In this document: positions 56,646 to 64,000 of the stretch, piece after piece | How positions within the stretch are numbered: the stretch's first letter is position 1 | Layout of the letters: each line of letters begins with the position of its first letter | Source: JBHJGM01 sp964405825 | GTDB taxonomy: Bacteria; Verrucomicrobiota; Verrucomicrobiia; Opitutales; JBHJGM01 | Direction: 5' to 3' | Assembly (NCBI GenBank): GCA_964405825.1 | Contig: CAYOPI010000007.1 | Coordinates: 11,966 to 75,965 of the forward strand | DNA length: 64,000 bases | Program-made: the position numbers and the translations under genes | The notes under the pieces: generated by a model | What the model saw: only the letters and a program-made list of their open reading frames with translations | Databases searched by the model: none | What the model was told of the DNA's origin: nothing

Positions 56646-57734
56646 TCAAGTCAGGTGTTTGGTGTTGGCATCGGTGCTCAGCTGCTTGACCAGGGCTTTG
56701 ATTTGCTGGGCCTGGTCTTTGGGGCAGACGAGCGTGGCGTCGGGCGTGTGCACCACGATCAGGTCGCTGGCCCCCACGACGCTGATGAGGTGCCCGGGTT
56801 CGCTCACGGCGATGTTGCCCGAGGCCTCGTGAAAGACGGCCGGCCCCTTGGCCACGTTGTCGTGGGCATCCGCCGGGTAGTGCCGCGCAATGGCCGGCCA
56901 TGCACCGACGTCGTCCCAGTCAAAGGCCGACTCGACCATCACCACGTTGGTGGCTTTTTCCATCACAGCGTAGTCGATTGATATCTTCTCCAGCTCCGGG
57001 TAGGCGCGTTCGAGCAGGGCAGTGAGGTCCGCGCCTGCGCCCAGTTCCTGTTCGATGCCTCCGAGCGCCGTGTGCAGTGAGGGTGTGTGCGTCTGCAAGG
57101 CCTTCTGAATCGCCGCCACCGACCAGATGAACATGCCCGCGTTCCAGAAATACGCGCCGCTCTTGAGGTAGCCCTCGGCGGTGGCCTGGTCGGGCTTCTC
57201 GACAAAGCGCTGCACCTGAAAGACCTCGCGGCCCGCCGCGGGCTTCAGCTCTTTGCCCCGTTGCAGGTAACCATAGCCGGTGGCCGGGAACTCCGGCTTG
57301 ATCCCGATGGTGACCAGGACCGGGTCTGCTTCGGCCGCGGCAAAGGCGGCGCCGAGAACCTCGCGGAAGCCCCCGGCATCGTGAATGACCGCGTCGGCCG
57401 GTAGGAGGGCAAAGGTGGCACCGGCATCGCGCTGCTTGACGAGCACGGCCGCCAGCCCGACGCAGGGGGCGGTGTCGCGCCCAACGGGTTCACCGATCAC
57501 GTTGCCGGGCGGCAACATCGGGCAGGCCTCCAGGACGGCGTCACGTTGCTCGGCATTGGTGATGACCAGTACGCGCTCCGGCGGCACCAGCCCCTCCAGG
57601 CGCTCGATCGTCTGAGCAAGCATCGGCTTGTCACCGACGATCGGCAGCAGGTGCTTCGGGCATTTCAGGCGGCTTTGGGGCCAGAAGCGCTCACCGCGTC
57701 CGCCGGCCATGATGACTACAAATCTCTCAGACAT
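56646..57734 (-). CDS. manC: Mannose-1-phosphate guanylyltransferase
   Basis: The 362-residue protein has the sugar-nucleotidyltransferase signature MAGGRGERFWPQSRLKCPKH (residues 9-28). It has GEPVGRDTAPCVGLAAVLV and FVEKPDQATAEGYLKSGAYF, with the catalytic Lys and binding acid residues. The C-terminal beta-helix-like part (FDWDDVGAWPAI, VVHTPDATLVCPKDQ) matches the GMP family without an isomerase domain. It makes GDP-mannose from mannose-1-phosphate and GTP. With gmd and fcl in the same window the complete route to GDP-L-fucose is present. The upstream region (57735-57954) contains no confident promoter. Confidence 0.93.
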   Translation of the reverse strand: MSERFVVIMAGGRGERFWPQSRLKCPKHLLPIVGDKPMLAQTIERLEGLVPPERVLVITNAEQRDAVLEACPMLPPGNVIGEPVGRDTAPCVGLAAVLVKQRDAGATFALLPADAVIHDAGGFREVLGAAFAAAEADPVLVTIGIKPEFPATGYGYLQRGKELKPAAGREVFQVQRFVEKPDQATAEGYLKSGAYFWNAGMFIWSVAAIQKALQTHTPSLHTALGGIEQELGAGADLTALLERAYPELEKISIDYAVMEKATNVVMVESAFDWDDVGAWPAIARHYPADAHDNVAKGPAVFHEASGNIAVSEPGHLISVVGASDLIVVHTPDATLVCPKDQAQQIKALVKQLSTDANTKHLT

Positions 57735-57954
57735 GCGCGGGCAGATTGAGCGGGCCCGGCGCGGGCGTCAACGCGCCTTGGAACGTCCGCCCGGGTGCCG
57801 GGTCGATGTGATAGATATACGGGATGATGTTTGCGCTTGTGACCTGAAAAGCGGCGTGCTATCCACACCCATGCTGTATGGCTGATGTAGTGAACCTATG
57901 ATGGCAGGGCTGATAGCTCAATTTTCCTTTGGAACGTCCCCTTTCCCCACATCC

Positions 57955-58794
57955 ATGAAACGGCAACTTCATCTCCTCGTCCTTGCCCTGTCTCTGGCGG
58001 CGTTCACCCTACCAACCACCTGTCTGTGGGCCCAGGAGCCGGCGGAGACAGCGGAGGAGCGCGAACGCCGTAAGCTGGAAAAACAGGGCTACCGCGATTT
58101 CACCAGTGCGGATGGTTCCAGGACGCTCTTTGCCAAGCTCGAAGACGTCGCGCCTGACAAGAAGTCTATCTCGATCACGACGGCTACGGGCCAACGCATG
58201 AACAAGGTCGCCGTCAGTGCCTTTTCCAAGGCCGACAATGCCTACATCGACCAATGGGCCGGGCGGGAGTACTTTTTTAGCCGCGATTCATTCGAGGTGG
58301 AGTTTCGGCGCCGCAGCGAGGTGGCTGAGTCGGTCGAGATTCGTTACAGCACACAACGCCAGGGAAACACGATTTATTACACCTTCGGACCCGATGGTGA
58401 CAAAAAGGCCGGTGTCGAGAACGAACTGAAGGGCTGGTACTCGATGGTCCTGGAAAACGAGCGCGATCTTCCGCTGGAAGGTGCCCGGATGCAGTACGTC
58501 ATTTTCTACGAGTTGGACTCTACCGAAGGCGACAATGAGCGCCAGGTGACCGGCTCGATGGCCGTACCGGTGCTTCGAGCTCGCCAGGAGATTGAACTGG
58601 AGACCGACTCGGTGGCTCTTCGCGATTTCAATATGCGGACGGGTTATACCTACAACGAAACCGGCAAGTCGACGCTCAAGGATCGCATGCGAGGCGTGTG
58701 GGTTCGTATGTACAAAGATGGTGTCCTGTTGTTCGAAGCCTCCATGCCGGAGGGGCTGAAGCATAACCGGGACTGGCCCTCGAACTTGCGTTAG
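57955..58794 (+). CDS. Secreted SHD1-like domain protein (paralogue of 25484-26305)
   Basis: ATG 57955 is chosen because a signal peptide follows (HLLVLALSLAAFTLPTTCLWAQ); the frame opens at 57898. The 279-residue product has a charged linker and then an SHD1-like module, YRDFTSADGSRTLFAKLEDV, with KVAVSAFSKADNAYIDQW at its end, the form in which the domain is found in many Verrucomicrobia proteins. The C-terminal beta domain has FEVEFRRRSEVAESVEIRY and ends with RGVWVRMYKDGVLLFEASMP. It shares this layout with the gene at 25484, so both belong to one secreted family. The role is unknown. Confidence 0.75.
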   Translation: MKRQLHLLVLALSLAAFTLPTTCLWAQEPAETAEERERRKLEKQGYRDFTSADGSRTLFAKLEDVAPDKKSISITTATGQRMNKVAVSAFSKADNAYIDQWAGREYFFSRDSFEVEFRRRSEVAESVEIRYSTQRQGNTIYYTFGPDGDKKAGVENELKGWYSMVLENERDLPLEGARMQYVIFYELDSTEGDNERQVTGSMAVPVLRARQEIELETDSVALRDFNMRTGYTYNETGKSTLKDRMRGVWVRMYKDGVLLFEASMPEGLKHNRDWPSNLR

Positions 58795-58820
58795 GGCCTC
58801 CGCTGCCTTCACATCAAAGC

Positions 58821-59174
58821 ATGGCCGCAACGCCCGACCCCAACGCCCTTCCGCTGGAAGTCTCCGTCACGGAGGCGCACCAATTCCTGCAGGCCGATTC
58901 GTCTTCGCGGCCCTTGCTCCTTGACGTTCGCGAGCCCGACGAGATTGCCACCGTGGCGATTGAGGGCAGCCGCCGTATTCCCATGGCGGAAGTCCCCCAG
59001 AAACTAGACTCCCTGCCCAGGGACCGCCCGATCCTGGTGCACTGCCACCACGGTGGCCGCAGCCTCAAGGTCACGCAGTTCCTGCGCGCCAAGGGCTTCG
59101 AAAACACCGCCAACGTCAAGGGCGGCATCGATCAGTGGGCCGTGCAGATCGACCCCTCGATGAAGCGGTATTGA
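58821..59174 (+). CDS. Rhodanese-like sulfurtransferase
   Basis: The 117-residue single-domain protein has LLLDVREPDEIATVAIEGS and then the active-site loop VHCHHGGRS with the catalytic cysteine (about residue 87), followed by GFENTANVKGGIDQW. It carries a persulfide and transfers sulfur. No signal peptide is present. It lies 25 bp before a MOSC protein gene on the same strand, and another MOSC gene is 2.6 kb away, so a role in sulfur or molybdenum-cofactor handling is likely but not proven. Confidence 0.9.
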   Translation: MAATPDPNALPLEVSVTEAHQFLQADSSSRPLLLDVREPDEIATVAIEGSRRIPMAEVPQKLDSLPRDRPILVHCHHGGRSLKVTQFLRAKGFENTANVKGGIDQWAVQIDPSMKRY

Positions 59175-59199
59175 ACCCCGCGAGCCCTGCTTTCAGGGT

Positions 59200-59769
59200 A
59201 TGCCTCAACCGATGGCTCACCTGACGGCAGCAGAGTTTGAGGAAAAACTCCCGTGGATTCTCGACGCTCCCAGGAACAAGGGGGTGCTGAAGATGATCGT
59301 CATCCGCCCCGGCAAGAACGAGCGGACGATCCTCAAGACCTGCGAACTCAGCGCGGCCCAAGGCACGCACGGCGATATCTGGGCCTGGGATTGCTGGAAG
59401 TCGCTGCCCGATGGCTCCCCGCATCCGGATGTGCAGATCGCGCTGACCAGCTCCCGCGTGATGGAGGCGATTGAGGCCGATCACGACCGCCGCGCGTTGG
59501 CCGGAGACAACCTCTACGTCGACCTCGATCTGAGCCAGGCCAACCTCGCCCCGGGAGACCGCCTGAGCGTTGGCTCAGCCGTCCTGCAGATCACCGACAC
59601 GCCCCACAACGGATGCCGAAAGTTCCGGGAGCGCTTTGGCGTAGATGCGCTCAAGGCGATCGATTCGGAGTCGGGCAAAGCGAATCGGCTGCGGGGCGTT
59701 TACGCCAGGGTGACGCAGGACGGGGTCGTCACGGTGGGCGACGTCGTCACGAAAGTCCGGCGCGCCTAG
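59200..59769 (+). CDS. MOSC domain protein (molybdenum cofactor sulfurase-like)
   Basis: The start is ATG 59200 (189 residues). After a variable N-terminus (GVLKMIVIRPGKNERTILK) the MOSC core appears: GDNLYVDLDLSQANLAPGDR, then VLQITDTPHNGCRKFRERFG, with the conserved Cys in NGCRKF. It differs from the first MOSC protein in the active-site loop. Functions known for the family are sulfur transfer and detoxification of N-hydroxylated substrates. It is probably transcribed with the rhodanese just upstream. It ends with a CTAG overlap on the convergent fcl gene. Confidence 0.82.
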   Translation: MPQPMAHLTAAEFEEKLPWILDAPRNKGVLKMIVIRPGKNERTILKTCELSAAQGTHGDIWAWDCWKSLPDGSPHPDVQIALTSSRVMEAIEADHDRRALAGDNLYVDLDLSQANLAPGDRLSVGSAVLQITDTPHNGCRKFRERFGVDALKAIDSESGKANRLRGVYARVTQDGVVTVGDVVTKVRRA

Positions 59770-60716
59770 ACCGCACGCAGGGTGCCGGCTTCGCGTTGGG
59801 CCAGGAAGTCGGCGTAAGCGTCCTTGAGGCCGTCTTCCAGCATGATGCGCGGGTCCCAGCCGGTGCTCTTGATCAAGGCGTTGTCGGTGCGCTTGAGCAT
59901 CGTGCCATCGGGCTTGGATAGATCGTGGGTGATCTCGCCCTCGAAGCCCACCGTCTGTGCGACCAAATCGGCCAGCTCGCGGATGGAAATATCCTCACCC
60001 CAGCCGATGTTGACCAGGTCGGGCGGATTCTCCAGCGAGCACAGGTGCACGATCGCCTCGGCGCAGTCGTCGGAGTGCAGGAACTCCCGCCGCGGCTTGC
60101 CGGTGCCCCAGATGGTCACCTCTTTGGCGCCCGATTCCTTGGCCTCGTGGAAGCGCCGGATGAAGGCCGGAAAGACGTGCGAGTTTTCCGGGTGGTAGTT
60201 GTCGCCGGGGCCGTAAAGGTTGCAGGGCATGCCCGAGTGAAAGACCGCGCCGTATTGCTGGCGGTAGTACTGGCAGAGCTTCAGGCCGGTGATCTTGGCG
60301 ATGGCGTAGGCTTCGTTGGTCTGCTCCAGAGGTGAGGTGAGCAGGTACTCCTCCTTGATTGGCTGCGGTGCCTCGCGCGGGTAGATGCAGGTGCTGCCGA
60401 GGAAAAACAGACGCTTCACCCCGTGCTTCCAGCCCTGGTGAATCAGGTTGTGCGCGATGGCCAGGTTCTCGTGCAGGAACTGCGCCGGGTAGGTGTTGTT
60501 GGCGTGAATGCCGCCCACCTTGGCCGCCGCGATGATGACCACGTCGGGCATCTCCGCGCTGTAGAAATCCACCACCGCGGTTTCGCTGAGCAGGTCCAGC
60601 TCCTGGCGGGTGCGGGTGATGACGTTGGTGTAGCCCTGGCGATCCAGCGTGCGGCAGACCGCCGAGCCAACCATGCCGCGGTGCCCGGCCACGTAAATCT
60701 TGTCTTGAATGTCCAT
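59766..60716 (-). CDS. fcl: GDP-L-fucose synthase (epimerase/reductase)
   Basis: The 316-residue SDR-type protein begins IYVAGHRGMVGSAVCRTL, the GxxGMVGSA NADP-binding motif. It has STCIYP with the catalytic Ser and NEAYAIAKITG with the Tyr-x-x-x-Lys pair. SGMPCNLYGPGDNYHPENSH is the family hallmark of GDP-4-keto-6-deoxymannose epimerase/reductases. It converts GDP-4-keto-6-deoxymannose (made by Gmd at 61632) to GDP-L-fucose, a precursor for surface glycans. It is convergent with the MOSC gene, sharing CTAG. It lies in the same orientation as manC and gmd but not contiguous with them. Confidence 0.95.
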   Translation of the reverse strand: MDIQDKIYVAGHRGMVGSAVCRTLDRQGYTNVITRTRQELDLLSETAVVDFYSAEMPDVVIIAAAKVGGIHANNTYPAQFLHENLAIAHNLIHQGWKHGVKRLFFLGSTCIYPREAPQPIKEEYLLTSPLEQTNEAYAIAKITGLKLCQYYRQQYGAVFHSGMPCNLYGPGDNYHPENSHVFPAFIRRFHEAKESGAKEVTIWGTGKPRREFLHSDDCAEAIVHLCSLENPPDLVNIGWGEDISIRELADLVAQTVGFEGEITHDLSKPDGTMLKRTDNALIKSTGWDPRIMLEDGLKDAYADFLAQREAGTLRAV

Positions 60717-60819
60717 CGTCCTGAAGTCCTTCCTCCGGCGTTCAACTCACTGAAATCGCCCGCGCAGACTGCCCAAGCCTATCCGCGAACGAAAGCCAAA
60801 ACTGCCCGACGCTCTGTGC

Positions 60820-61083
60820 CTAGGGCCGCTCGACCCGCCAGGCCGGCGGGGCCTCCTGCAGTTTGGCGCGCGCGGCATCCTGATCGGGCCAGGGTTGGTC
60901 GGTCTTGGGGTCGAGGTAGACGAGCTTGCCCTCGCGCTCCACCACGATCGGCAACCCAAAGGCCGTGGCCCGCTCCCGGGCGACTTTTGCGGCGCGCTCA
61001 AGCGCCGGTCCCACCTCTTCCGCCAGGTGCTGTCTGGGCTCAGGGTCCGCGTTTGATGAGGCGAGGCTCATTACCTGAATCAT
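60820..61083 (-). CDS. Small protein downstream of the zeta-like kinase (possible antitoxin)
   Basis: The 87-residue product starts one base after the stop codon of the broken zeta-like kinase gene (ATG 61083; 61071 also possible). It is charged and helical, with HLAEEVGPALERAAKVARER followed by LPIVVEREGKLVYLDPKTDQ. The VEREGKLVYLDP pattern occurs in small proteins paired with zeta-type or AAA kinases, where the partner may be an antitoxin or accessory protein; I cannot be sure for this one. It should be translated from the same mRNA as the kinase. Confidence 0.65.
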   Translation of the reverse strand: MIQVMSLASSNADPEPRQHLAEEVGPALERAAKVARERATAFGLPIVVEREGKLVYLDPKTDQPWPDQDAARAKLQEAPPAWRVERP

Positions 61084-61084
61084 C

Positions 61085-61555
61085 CTACAGTGCCCACTGG
61101 TCTGCAAGGGGCTTGTAGACCGTCTCAAAGTTTGCCCGGCAGCGCTCAAACCTCCTTTGAATATCTTCGGGAGGTACATCGTGGCCCCCTTGATGCACTC
61201 GCAACTGCACCCGCTCTTCGGACTGCCGGGCATCTGCAAGACACAGGAACACGATCTCGACCCAATAGCCCTGCGCTTTAAAGGTTCGCAGCCGCGTGGC
61301 ATGGGCCTTGCCACTCATCGTTGTCTCCAAACACAGCGAATCTCGTTTTCTGGCAGCCTCCTCCAGTTGAGACAGGAACAGCCGTCCCGCCTCCAACGCG
61401 CGGGCACCAGGGTCTCACGGCGACAACGCCATGGCAATCTCGTCAACGTTGAAGAAACGTAAACCGGGACGTTCGACTCGGAGAAACTCACGAGCAAACG
61501 TCGTCTTGCCGGTGCCTTCGGGGCCGGCGATCACCAGGCAGACCGGGCGCTGCAT
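61085..61555 (-). pseudogene. Zeta-toxin-like P-loop kinase broken by an in-frame TGA
   Basis: Read from ATG 61555 in a single frame, the sequence encodes CLVIAGPEGTGKTTFAREFL with the Walker A motif and then FFNVDEIAMALSP, followed by TGA at 61415-61417. The frame continues DPGARALEAGRLFLSQLEEA, CLETTMSGKAHATRL, and the end ANFETVYKPLADQWAL up to a TAG at 61085-61087. The parts on both sides together match one small zeta-like kinase (about 155 residues), so the TGA is an internal nonsense codon. The remaining C-terminal part, perhaps from TTG 61396, would lack the ATP loop. This is not a frameshift, because the frame stays the same. Confidence 0.8.
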
Positions 61556-61631
61556 CCATCGCCAGCAAAGCCGCCGTTTTTCAACGGGTCAACGCATGAG
61601 CCTGTAGGACGGCTTGCTGAGGGCGAGGCCC

Positions 61632-62675
61632 CTAGGCGATGTGGGCCGCGGGCAGGTTGGCGGCGGCGGCGGACTCCTTGTAAGCCAGCTCGCGGCGGGC
61701 CAGGGCGAGGTCGGCCTCAACCATGATCTGCACCAGCTCGTTGAACTTCACCTTCGGCTCCCAGCCAATCTGCTTTTTGAGCTTCTCGGGATTGCCGATC
61801 AACAGGTCCACCTCGGCGGGACGCTCGTAGCGCTTGTCGTACTCGACGTACTCTTCCCAGTCCAGATCGAGCAGCCCGAAGGTCTTCTGGCAGAATTCCT
61901 TGACCGAGTGCGTCTCGTTGGTGGCGCAGACGTAATCGTCCGGGTTGTCCTGCTGGAGCATCATCCACATGACCTCGACGTACTCCTTGGCGTAGCCCCA
62001 GTCGCGCTTGGCGTCGAGGTTGCCGAGGTAAAGCTTGTCCTGCAGGCCGAGCTTGATGCGGGTGGCCGCGCGGGTGATCTTGCGCGTCACGAAGGTTTCG
62101 CCGCGACGGGGCGACTCGTGGTTGAAGAGGATGCCGTTGCTGGCGTGCAGGTCGTAGGACTCGCGGTAGTTGACCGTGAGCCAGTAGGCAAAGACCTTGG
62201 CGCAGGCGTAGGGCGAGCGCGGGTAAAAGGGCGTCTTCTCGGTCTGGGGCACTTCCATGACCTTGCCGTACATCTCCGAGGAGCTGGCCTGGTAGTACCG
62301 GCACTTCTTCACCAGGCCGGCCTCGCGGATGGCCTCCAGAATGCGCACGGCCGACAGCCCGGCCACGTCGCCGGTGTACTCGGGCACGTCAAAGGACACG
62401 CGCACGTGGCTCTGGGCACCGAGGTTGTAGATCTCATCCGGCTCCAGATCATAGAGCAGCTTCACCATCTGAACCGAGTCGGCCAGGTCGCCGTAGTGCA
62501 GGAACAGCTTGGTGCCGTGCACGTGCGGGTCGTTGTAAAGGTGGTCGATCCGGCTGGTGTTGAAGGTCGAGGCGCGGCGGATAATGCCGTGGACCTCGTA
62601 GCCTTTGTCCAGAAGCAGTTCTGCCAGGTAGGAACCATCCTGGCCGGTAATGCCGGTAATGAGTGCTTTCTTCAT
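61632..62675 (-). CDS. gmd: GDP-mannose 4,6-dehydratase
   Basis: The 347-residue protein has the N-terminal NADP motif ITGITGQDGSYLAELLLDKG, the Gmd hallmarks YNLGAQSHVRVSFDVPEYTG and SSSEMYGKV (Ser and Glu of the catalytic set), SPYACAKVFAYW with the Tyr-x-x-x-Lys, and FNHESPRRGETFVTRKI. Length and motif order are normal. It dehydrates GDP-D-mannose to GDP-4-keto-6-deoxymannose, the substrate of Fcl (59766). The start is unambiguous. A divergent AraC/XylR regulator begins 189 bp upstream; the shared region holds two ATTTGCG motifs (62846-62852 and 62869-62875), but regulation of gmd by it is only a possibility. Confidence 0.96.
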   Translation of the reverse strand: MKKALITGITGQDGSYLAELLLDKGYEVHGIIRRASTFNTSRIDHLYNDPHVHGTKLFLHYGDLADSVQMVKLLYDLEPDEIYNLGAQSHVRVSFDVPEYTGDVAGLSAVRILEAIREAGLVKKCRYYQASSSEMYGKVMEVPQTEKTPFYPRSPYACAKVFAYWLTVNYRESYDLHASNGILFNHESPRRGETFVTRKITRAATRIKLGLQDKLYLGNLDAKRDWGYAKEYVEVMWMMLQQDNPDDYVCATNETHSVKEFCQKTFGLLDLDWEEYVEYDKRYERPAEVDLLIGNPEKLKKQIGWEPKVKFNELVQIMVEADLALARRELAYKESAAAANLPAAHIA

Positions 62676-62864
62676 GCTCGGTTGCGATTCGTCAGGTAAG
62701 GTCTGGAGAAGGTGGGACGCCGTCGGAGGCCGGGAGCGATTCAGGGCTCAACAGAACCCAAACAGATAATCCAATCTCGGCAGCTTCGAGGGCGCTCTTT
62801 AGATACAAATGACCTTAACAGCACAAGCTTGCCCTGTCGTTGCGGATTTGCGTAAATTTTTTGT

Positions 62865-64000
62865 GTGAATTTGCGCAGCTCGCCCATCATCGCCGTCGCC
62901 CTCGACGTGGATGTGCGCCGCAATCTGGAGATCTTCTCCGGTATCGAGCAGGCGATTCGGGAAGCGCGTCTGCACTGGCGGCTCGTACCGCTGGGTCCCG
63001 GCTTCGAGCAGGCCCTGCTGGAGTTGGTGCGGGTGCGCGGGGTAGATGGCGTCATCGGGGCCTTTGTCAGTGATGCCTGGGCCCGCGATCTGGCGCGCCT
63101 GGGCGTGGCGGCGGTGAATGTCTCGCAGATTTCCGATGTGCGGGCCGTGCCGTCGGTGGGGATCGATTTTGAGCGGCTTGGACGTCGGGCGGGTGCGGTG
63201 CTTCGCGAGACCCAGCCTGCCACCTTTGCCTTTGCGGGGATTCGCGGGCAACACGCCTCGCGGCAATTGCTGAGCGGTCTTCAGGAGGCCGTGGTGGATG
63301 GAGTTGAAGGCGCGGAGGTCGCGCTGGCACCCGGCGGGCCCGCGCACTTGTGGGCGGAATGGCTGAGCCAGCTCAGGCGGCCGGTCTCGCTCTTTTGCGC
63401 CAACGATGCCCTCGTCCGTGAGTGGGTCGGCACGGCGCGTGAGATGGGTCTGCGGATCCCCGGCGACCTCGCCGTGCTGGGGGTGGGCGACTCCCCGGTG
63501 GATGCCCTTTTCGCAGGTGTTGGGCTGTCGACCTTTCGTTTGCCCTGGACGAAGGTTGGACGCACCGCCGCGCTGCGCCTGCGCGAGGATCTCGAGCAGG
63601 CCGTGGACGCGCGCAGCATCCAGCCCGAGCCCATCCTGCTGCCCCCGGGCGATTGCCTGCAGCGCGAAAGTACCCGGCGCGGCACCCGGCGCGACTGGCT
63701 GGTGGAAGGCGTTTTGGAATCGCTCCGCCGCAGCCTGGCCCAGCCGCCCTCAGTGGAGTCCCTGGCGCGAGCCGCCGGGGTCTCCCGCCGCACGCTGGAG
63801 ATGCGCTTTCAGGTGGCGCTGGGCCACGGCCCCTACCAGGCCTATCAGGCCCTTCGGCGCGAGCACGCCTGCAACCTCCTGCGCGACCGCCCGGAGCTGC
63901 GCATCCTCGACATCGCCCGCGAGGTGGGCTTTGAGGAACCCCACCCTTTCTCCGCCGCCTTCAAGAAATGGACCGGCCAGTCACCCCGACAGTGGCGGGC
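62865..64000 (+). CDS. XylR-like AraC-family regulator (3' end outside window)
   Basis: The frame is open from GTG 62865 to the window end (about 378 residues, truncated). The N-terminal part resembles a LacI/periplasmic-binding-protein-type sensor: IIAVALDVDVRRNLEIFSGI, then GVDGVIGAFVSDAW, and VLGVGDSPVDALFAGVGLST. The C-terminal AraC DNA-binding domain has SVESLARAAGVSRRTLEMRF and LDIAREVGFEEPHPFSAAFK, then the second helix-turn-helix end TGQSPRQW. This layout is that of XylR-like regulators, which sense a sugar and activate sugar genes. It is divergent from gmd. An AraC-type direct repeat, ATTTGCG at 62846 and 62869, brackets the start. Confidence 0.9.
   Translation, partial: MNLRSSPIIAVALDVDVRRNLEIFSGIEQAIREARLHWRLVPLGPGFEQALLELVRVRGVDGVIGAFVSDAWARDLARLGVAAVNVSQISDVRAVPSVGIDFERLGRRAGAVLRETQPATFAFAGIRGQHASRQLLSGLQEAVVDGVEGAEVALAPGGPAHLWAEWLSQLRRPVSLFCANDALVREWVGTAREMGLRIPGDLAVLGVGDSPVDALFAGVGLSTFRLPWTKVGRTAALRLREDLEQAVDARSIQPEPILLPPGDCLQRESTRRGTRRDWLVEGVLESLRRSLAQPPSVESLARAAGVSRRTLEMRFQVALGHGPYQAYQALRREHACNLLRDRPELRILDIAREVGFEEPHPFSAAFKKWTGQSPRQWR

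Noticed and set aside
61315..61497. 60-codon minus-strand ORF overlapping the kinase gene
   Set aside because: It is out of frame with the Walker A and ETTMSGK segments, which lie in one frame interrupted only by a TGA.

Overview
The window is GC-rich, densely coded bacterial chromosome and most likely comes from a member of the Verrucomicrobiota, perhaps class Opitutae. This assignment is inferred from gene content, not from a marker gene. The main evidence is a five-gene block matching the Akkermansia Amuc_1098-Amuc_1102 pilus-like system. Supporting signs are a PEP-CTERM protein, secreted SHD1-like proteins, GFO/IDH/MocA sugar oxidoreductases and a XylR-like AraC regulator. No phage, CRISPR array or classical IS transposase was seen.

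Layout. 1-5.7 kb: the end of an MTA/purine phosphorylase gene, then a minus-strand three-gene operon (threonine-synthase-like PLP enzyme, FAD amine oxidase, stand-alone A-T-TE synthetase) that looks like a small uncharacterised biosynthetic cluster. 6-13 kb: a secreted protein, a tripartite RND efflux operon and tRNA-Pro(GGG). 13-25 kb: rlmN, a sugar isomerase/oxidoreductase locus, an MscS channel, coaC, leuA, an ABC exporter and a histidine kinase. 25-34 kb: a secreted SHD1-like protein, a hydrolase, a Fur-family regulator lacking the usual metal ligands beside a znuACB zinc-uptake operon, a PEP-CTERM protein under a palindrome-rich promoter, and a GH4 glycosidase with a CBM9-like tail.

34-38 kb: ACP-dehydratase fusion, ketoacyl synthase and glycosyltransferase in one probable operon. 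38-49 kb (minus strand): the Amuc_1102-1101-1100-1099-1098 pilus-like operon, a terminator, then cheA and a TPR membrane protein. 49-54 kb: a NUDIX hydrolase and a pyruvate dehydrogenase E1alpha/E1beta/E2 operon with an unknown membrane-anchored protein between the E1 genes. 54-56 kb: ruvX, whose 5' end is duplicated as an 88-bp perfect direct repeat flanking a GxxExxY cassette. 56-64 kb: a complete GDP-L-fucose route (manC, gmd, fcl) interleaved with two MOSC proteins, a rhodanese, a second SHD1-like protein, a zeta-like kinase gene broken by an in-frame TGA, and a truncated AraC/XylR-type regulator.

The best candidates for new biology are the A-T-TE cluster, whose adenylation domain lacks the amino-acid-binding Asp; the ruvX/GxxExxY duplication cassette; the Fur-like protein without canonical ligands next to znuACB; and the ACP-DH/KS/GT operon. 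All functions are read from translated sequence motifs without database searches.
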